Below are positions 60,225-64,000 of a stretch of 64,000 bases of DNA, in pieces. The DNA is from Macrolepiota albuminosa (lineage: Eukaryota; Basidiomycota; Agaricomycetes; Agaricales; Agaricaceae). Where the stretch lies: contig JAMWFC010000067.1 in NCBI GenBank assembly GCA_027475525.1, positions 310,001 to 374,000 of the forward strand. Direction: 5' to 3'. Every line of letters begins with the position of its first letter. Position 1 is the first letter of the stretch. The notes below the pieces were generated by a model. The model searched no databases and was not told where the DNA came from. It saw only the letters and a program-made list of their open reading frames with translations. The position numbers and the translations under genes are program-made.

Positions 60225-60669
60225 TGCTTATATAAGCATCTGCACACAGCCTGCTGCTTATACAAGCATTTAGATAAACAAATAGTCTAATGAACCATAT
60301 GACAACAAAAATTGAAGATATTTTTTGCATACTGACATAGGCTATTTATATAACAGCAAATATCAAAGACAATATTCACACACTAACACAGGCTACTGCT
60401 TACTAAGTATCCAGACCTACAGCATATCTGGCAGTCCAGTAAATTACATGACAGCAAAAATCAAAGATATTTTTTCTATACTAATACAGGCTACTGCTTA
60501 CTAAGTGTCCAGACATACTATTGCTTACATAAGCATCTGGCAGTCCAATGAATCACATGACAGCAAAAATCAAAGACATTTTTTCCACACTGACACAGGC
60601 TACTGCTTATTAAGTGTCCAGACATACTATTGCTTATACAAGCATCTGGCAGTCCAATGAATCACATGA
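60225..60669 (+). repeat. 109-bp satellite, second site (left part)
   Basis: Three to four units related to 30955-31580 (CATCTGGCAGTCCA, ACATGACAGCAAAAAT, ACACAGGCTACTGCTTA). Interrupted by the insertion at 60670; continues at 61676. Confidence 0.82.
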
Positions 60670-60821
60670 TGATAGGACCCCATACAGGATCAGCGCATCA
60701 ACGGCAGGCTACAGCAACACGGCACAGGCTCAGGATACCTTAGCGATGATAGGACCCCATACAGGATCAGCGCATCAACGGCAGGCTACAGCAACACGGC
60801 ACAGGCTCAGGATACCTTAGC
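60668..60821. repeat. exact 77-bp tandem duplication, site 5
   Basis: 60668-60744 repeated exactly at 60745-60821, at the left end of the LTR-like insertion. Confidence 0.9.
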
Positions 60822-61675
60822 GCACGCTAATTAACTAATTTTAGCAATATTTGATGGCTGTGCACGGCAAGAAGCAGATTTGATCAATGATAGCACCAAC
60901 GGCAGACAGAATGACAACTGACAGATTGCATCAGTCACTGACGACAGCGCTTGGAAAGAAGACTGACAATCTATCAAAAACTGATGGACAGCTTGGCATT
61001 TGACCTTGGCATTTGACATCGCTTAGCGCCTCAATTTGGTGTCTGACATCGCTAAGCATTTTGGACAGACAGAAAGGTGATGGATTGATGGTTTAGCATT
61101 GTGATCTGCCGCCTGACGTCGCTAAGGGTCTTGAATGGATGGTAGGGATCTGAAACCGTTGGAGCTACCCCTATAAAATTTTCTAGTTTACTGTACTTTG
61201 GCAATGGTTAGTCACTGGCAACGGTGAACTCCTTGTAGTATAAAAAGTACTTACCGACTTGTACATACGCAACCAAGAACAGAGTTTTCTGCCCTCTTAC
61301 TCCAGTCTCCCTTACGGTCTAGATCTCATTTATGGTCGGCAACATCAAAGTCATCAGCAGTTGTAGACTATTGCTAGCCTTCGATAAACTCGCGCCTTGC
61401 AGCTACGGCAGGCATTAACATTGCTTAGACTTTGCTAAGCTTACAGTGTTCTTGCTGCTTACATTGCCGTATTTACTTATCGTTTTTTCCCTAAGCACTT
61501 TTGCCTTAGCGCTTGATACTTGCTGACCTTTTTCTGACTTTACTTTATTTTCATAGGTGCGTTCTCTGGGACCTGCCCGGGACTCCTCACATCACTTTTA
61601 GCACGCCCAATGCAAGCTTTTGGTACAGTAACACTATTACTATATTTGTTACTGACCAAACTTTGGGCATCATCA
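60670..61675 (+). mobile_element. probable solo LTR inserted in the 109-bp satellite
   Basis: Starts TGATAGGACC, ends GGGCATCATCA (TG...CA), with ATGA on both sides (60666-60669 and 61676-61679). The satellite unit continues correctly across the join. About 929 bp once the 77-bp duplication is removed. Contains promoter-like CTATAAAA (about 61161) and GTATAAAAAG (about 61238) and several GCTAAG/TTAGCG words. No coding frame. Confidence 0.6.
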
Positions 61676-61925
61676 ATGACAGCAAAAAATAAAGACATTT
61701 TTTTCCATACTGATACAGGCTGCTGCTTATACAAGCAATTCAGATAGATAAACAGTCTAATAAATCATATAACAGCAAAAATTGAAGACATTTTTCCCAC
61801 ACACCTACCTCAGCCTCAGGACAAAAATCAACAACAACAATCAAAGTCACATGACAGCAAAAATTAAAGACATTTTTTCTATACACAGTTCGCTGCACAG
61901 AAAAACCTTGATCTATTCTAGATCT
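61676..61925 (+). repeat. 109-bp satellite, second site (right part), and shared 3' flank
   Basis: Satellite units followed by GCTGCACAGAAAAACC and GATCTATTCTAGAT, the same flank found after the first array (about 31610-31650) before the helicase remnant. Confidence 0.75.
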
Positions 61926-62247
61926 CAGAACTAAAGTAGACCTTGGAATATGGCATTATTTGTTGCCTTCACTACTCTTGTAGATGCCGCTGTGTAAAGA
62001 GAATCAAACTGTGGACAATAAATAAAGAAATTGTTATCAGACTATGTCCATTTTGTCAGTTTTCAAAGTAGTCATGTGCTCTTTATTGATAAGTCACATT
62101 TACAACTTACCTTCCTTAGTTGTTCTTTATATCATCCAGCAGACACTGAGATAGTAAATCATCATAAATAGTTAACATTCACATTTTTCTAACACTGATA
62201 AATAGATTTTATTCACTGTCTATCTAGATATGAATTAAAATAGTTGT
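61926..62247. other. unclassified AT-rich sequence
   Basis: No gene or recognised repeat. Confidence 0.4.
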
Positions 62248-62324
62248 TGTAAGGGCGACCTCTAGAGGCTGTGGCTCAGTCACACAGCTGGCAGAGGGAG
62301 ATCCAAAGTGTATTAGAATGTATA
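62248..62324 (+). repeat. LTR family A, start only (cut by the gap)
   Basis: TGTAAGGGCGACCTCTAG and the following about 70 bp match the solo LTR at 14120; then the N run begins. Confidence 0.75.
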
Positions 62325-62424
62325 NNNNNNNNNNNNNNNNNNNNNNNNNNNNNNNNNNNNNNNNNNNNNNNNNNNNNNNNNNNNNNNNNNNNNNNNNNNN
62401 NNNNNNNNNNNNNNNNNNNNNNNN
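62325..62424. other. assembly gap of 100 N
   Basis: Exactly 100 N, the usual placeholder for a gap of unknown size. It starts inside an LTR copy. Confidence 0.99.
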
Positions 62425-64000
62425 AGAAACACTTGTTGGAAGTCACATGACCTGTTTCTAACGGATGTTTCTCCAGAAATCTCCGCCATGCCCCGAAGTG
62501 ATAGCCAGTATAAGAAACCACCAAAAGAAAACAACAAACTGAAAAACATAGAAAAGTAGAAAGCATATCAGAGAAAGAAAAGTTGCAGGCCTATGTACTT
62601 TTATATATAATAAACAAAATAATCATATATAACATTAAATGTATATGTATCAGCACTATAAGTCATTTATTATAAATTTGTCCTATTTTGTTTTTACTTT
62701 TACAAGTATAAACCAGTTTTTCCTGTTGGCTAGCCTTTTATGAAATGACATAATGGCAAGTAAATATACATATGTGTGTTTGCTATGTACTTTCTAAACA
62801 ATCATCTAACCAAATGCTTATATAATATGAAATCAATTTTATTAATTATTTCTTTTATCAATTATTAATTATTAAAATCACAATAAAAATAAATAATTAA
62901 ATATAATTAAACTCATTGTCCCATTAAATGCTTACATAATATATACTTACATTAAAAGATTAGGTAACATGGATGGTTTATGTGAAATTGGTTATGTAAA
63001 ATTACAGTGGATATTATGTGCATAAACCAATGATTAATAAATAATAAAACAATTTTAATAAGATGAGTTGAGATTTTATTCCCAGCTACATTATATATAG
63101 TATATCAGGTAAAAACCTTGCTGGAACAGTAGGTAAAGTAAAATGAAAGTAAAAAGTGAAGTAAAGTAAAAGTATTCACAAAGAAAAGATATGCCATACA
63201 ACTTGTGTCTGAAACTCTGAAATTTGTAATAAGACTTGTTTATAAGCTTAAAATGTCCTTTGTTGCTACCATAACTTGTTCCAAAGTAGATGATTGAAGG
63301 AAGTTAAGCTTTGAGCAGCACACAAATAAATGATATATAGTTTTGACGTTGTCATAGCCAAATCTATACCAGAGAAGAGATCATATAGGCAAGCAGGCAA
63401 GTTATTTTTGGAGTCTGATTGACCACTTCAAGCATATAGTTGGATGACTGTAAATTGTTTTTAGGTCTTCTTCTACATATGATGCTTTTTAGAACCCAAG
63501 TTCTAATAGAAAAAGAGAGTGAATAGAGCCTTAATTGTTAGCAAAGAATACATATCTCATATTTGTATCTCTTTTTGCTCATAAGAAAATAGTATTTTAT
63601 TATTTGTTTTGTATAAGAACAGCTGTTGATAAATAGAAATTGTTTGATTTAGAGATAATAAAGAGTAATAAAAAGTAGTATAATAGTGATGGTAATAGGT
63701 AAATATATATTGTGTCAGTGTTTGGATGCATAACCAACTAGTTTTTTACTAATTAATAGTAAAATAAATAAATAAATAAAATCTATAAGTAAACCAGTTG
63801 TCTCACTAAATGCTTATATAATATATAATCATGTTAATTATAGTGTAGTGCACTATATGGCCATGGCCATATAGCTTTTAGTTAGTAAAATTAAATAAAA
63901 TTATATATTTAATATTATAATATAATTTTATTTACATTATTATAAATACTTATGTATATGCTGCTTATTAAGCAGCTTATTTTGTATTTATTCTACATAG
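62425..64000. other. AT-rich sequence, no gene seen
   Basis: Very AT-rich with short A/T runs and an AAAT run (about 63765-63782). A perfect 22-bp palindrome (63853-63874, centre GGCCATGGCC) stands out by its GC-rich core. No coding region, RNA gene or recognised transposon. Confidence 0.5.

Noticed and set aside
19100..60821. Biological explanation of the 77-bp duplications as target duplications or replication slippage
   Set aside because: Slippage or transposition would not give the same length at five unrelated sequences; an assembly overlap is simpler.

Overview
The window looks like TE-rich nuclear DNA of a mushroom-forming fungus (Basidiomycota, most likely Agaricomycetes). Protein genes have many introns of about 45-90 nt. 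The mobile elements are families typical of Agaricomycetes: KDZ transposase, a chromodomain-bearing Ty3/gypsy element, Ty1/copia elements, Tc1/mariner-like DNA elements, tyrosine-recombinase element remnants and a PIF1/Helitron-type helicase fragment. No rRNA, tRNA or CRISPR was seen. The species cannot be named from the sequence.

Host genes sit in small islands. (1) 422-6167, minus: vacuolar alpha-mannosidase (GH38, AMS1), apparently intact in every exon checked, with exons as short as 2, 4 and 9 nt. (2) 7998-9258, plus: an intact six-exon trichodiene-synthase-type (TRI5-like) terpene synthase of 326 aa. (3) 22442-24308, plus: a seven-exon MFS transporter of 484 aa. (4) 24774-26081, minus: a four-exon transaldolase-family enzyme. 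(5) 52846-53828, minus: a basidiomycete protein of unknown function. (6) 54744-54914, plus: a 56-residue secreted protein with six cysteines, a TATA box and an intron that ends directly before its ATG.

The rest is layered mobile DNA. A degenerate copia element (9815-14648, TSD AGCTT) carries a TA-flanked MITE and a 436-bp solo LTR. A KDZ element lies at about 17.7-21.7 kb. A mosaic of gypsy gag-protease, a 109-bp satellite, a helicase tail, Tc1 fragments, MITEs and LTR copies fills 26.5-39.3 kb. A second copia element (39354-51438, TSD ATTAT) contains a complete chromodomain gypsy element (44329-50434, TSD TATGG) and a 949-bp unclassified insertion. A 2,977-bp Tc1/mariner-like transposon (56407-59383, TA duplicated) is followed by a minisatellite, the 109-bp satellite again and a probable solo LTR.

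Two observations affect how the sequence should be read. Five exact tandem duplications, all with a period of 77 bp, lie in unrelated contexts. They look like contig junctions where a k=77 overlap was not collapsed, so they are probably assembly artefacts. In the nested gypsy element, all eight in-frame stops found in its reading frames are TGA, and all 16 LTR-pair differences in the two younger elements are transitions, which suggests cytosine deamination (methylation- or RIP-like) as the inactivating process.
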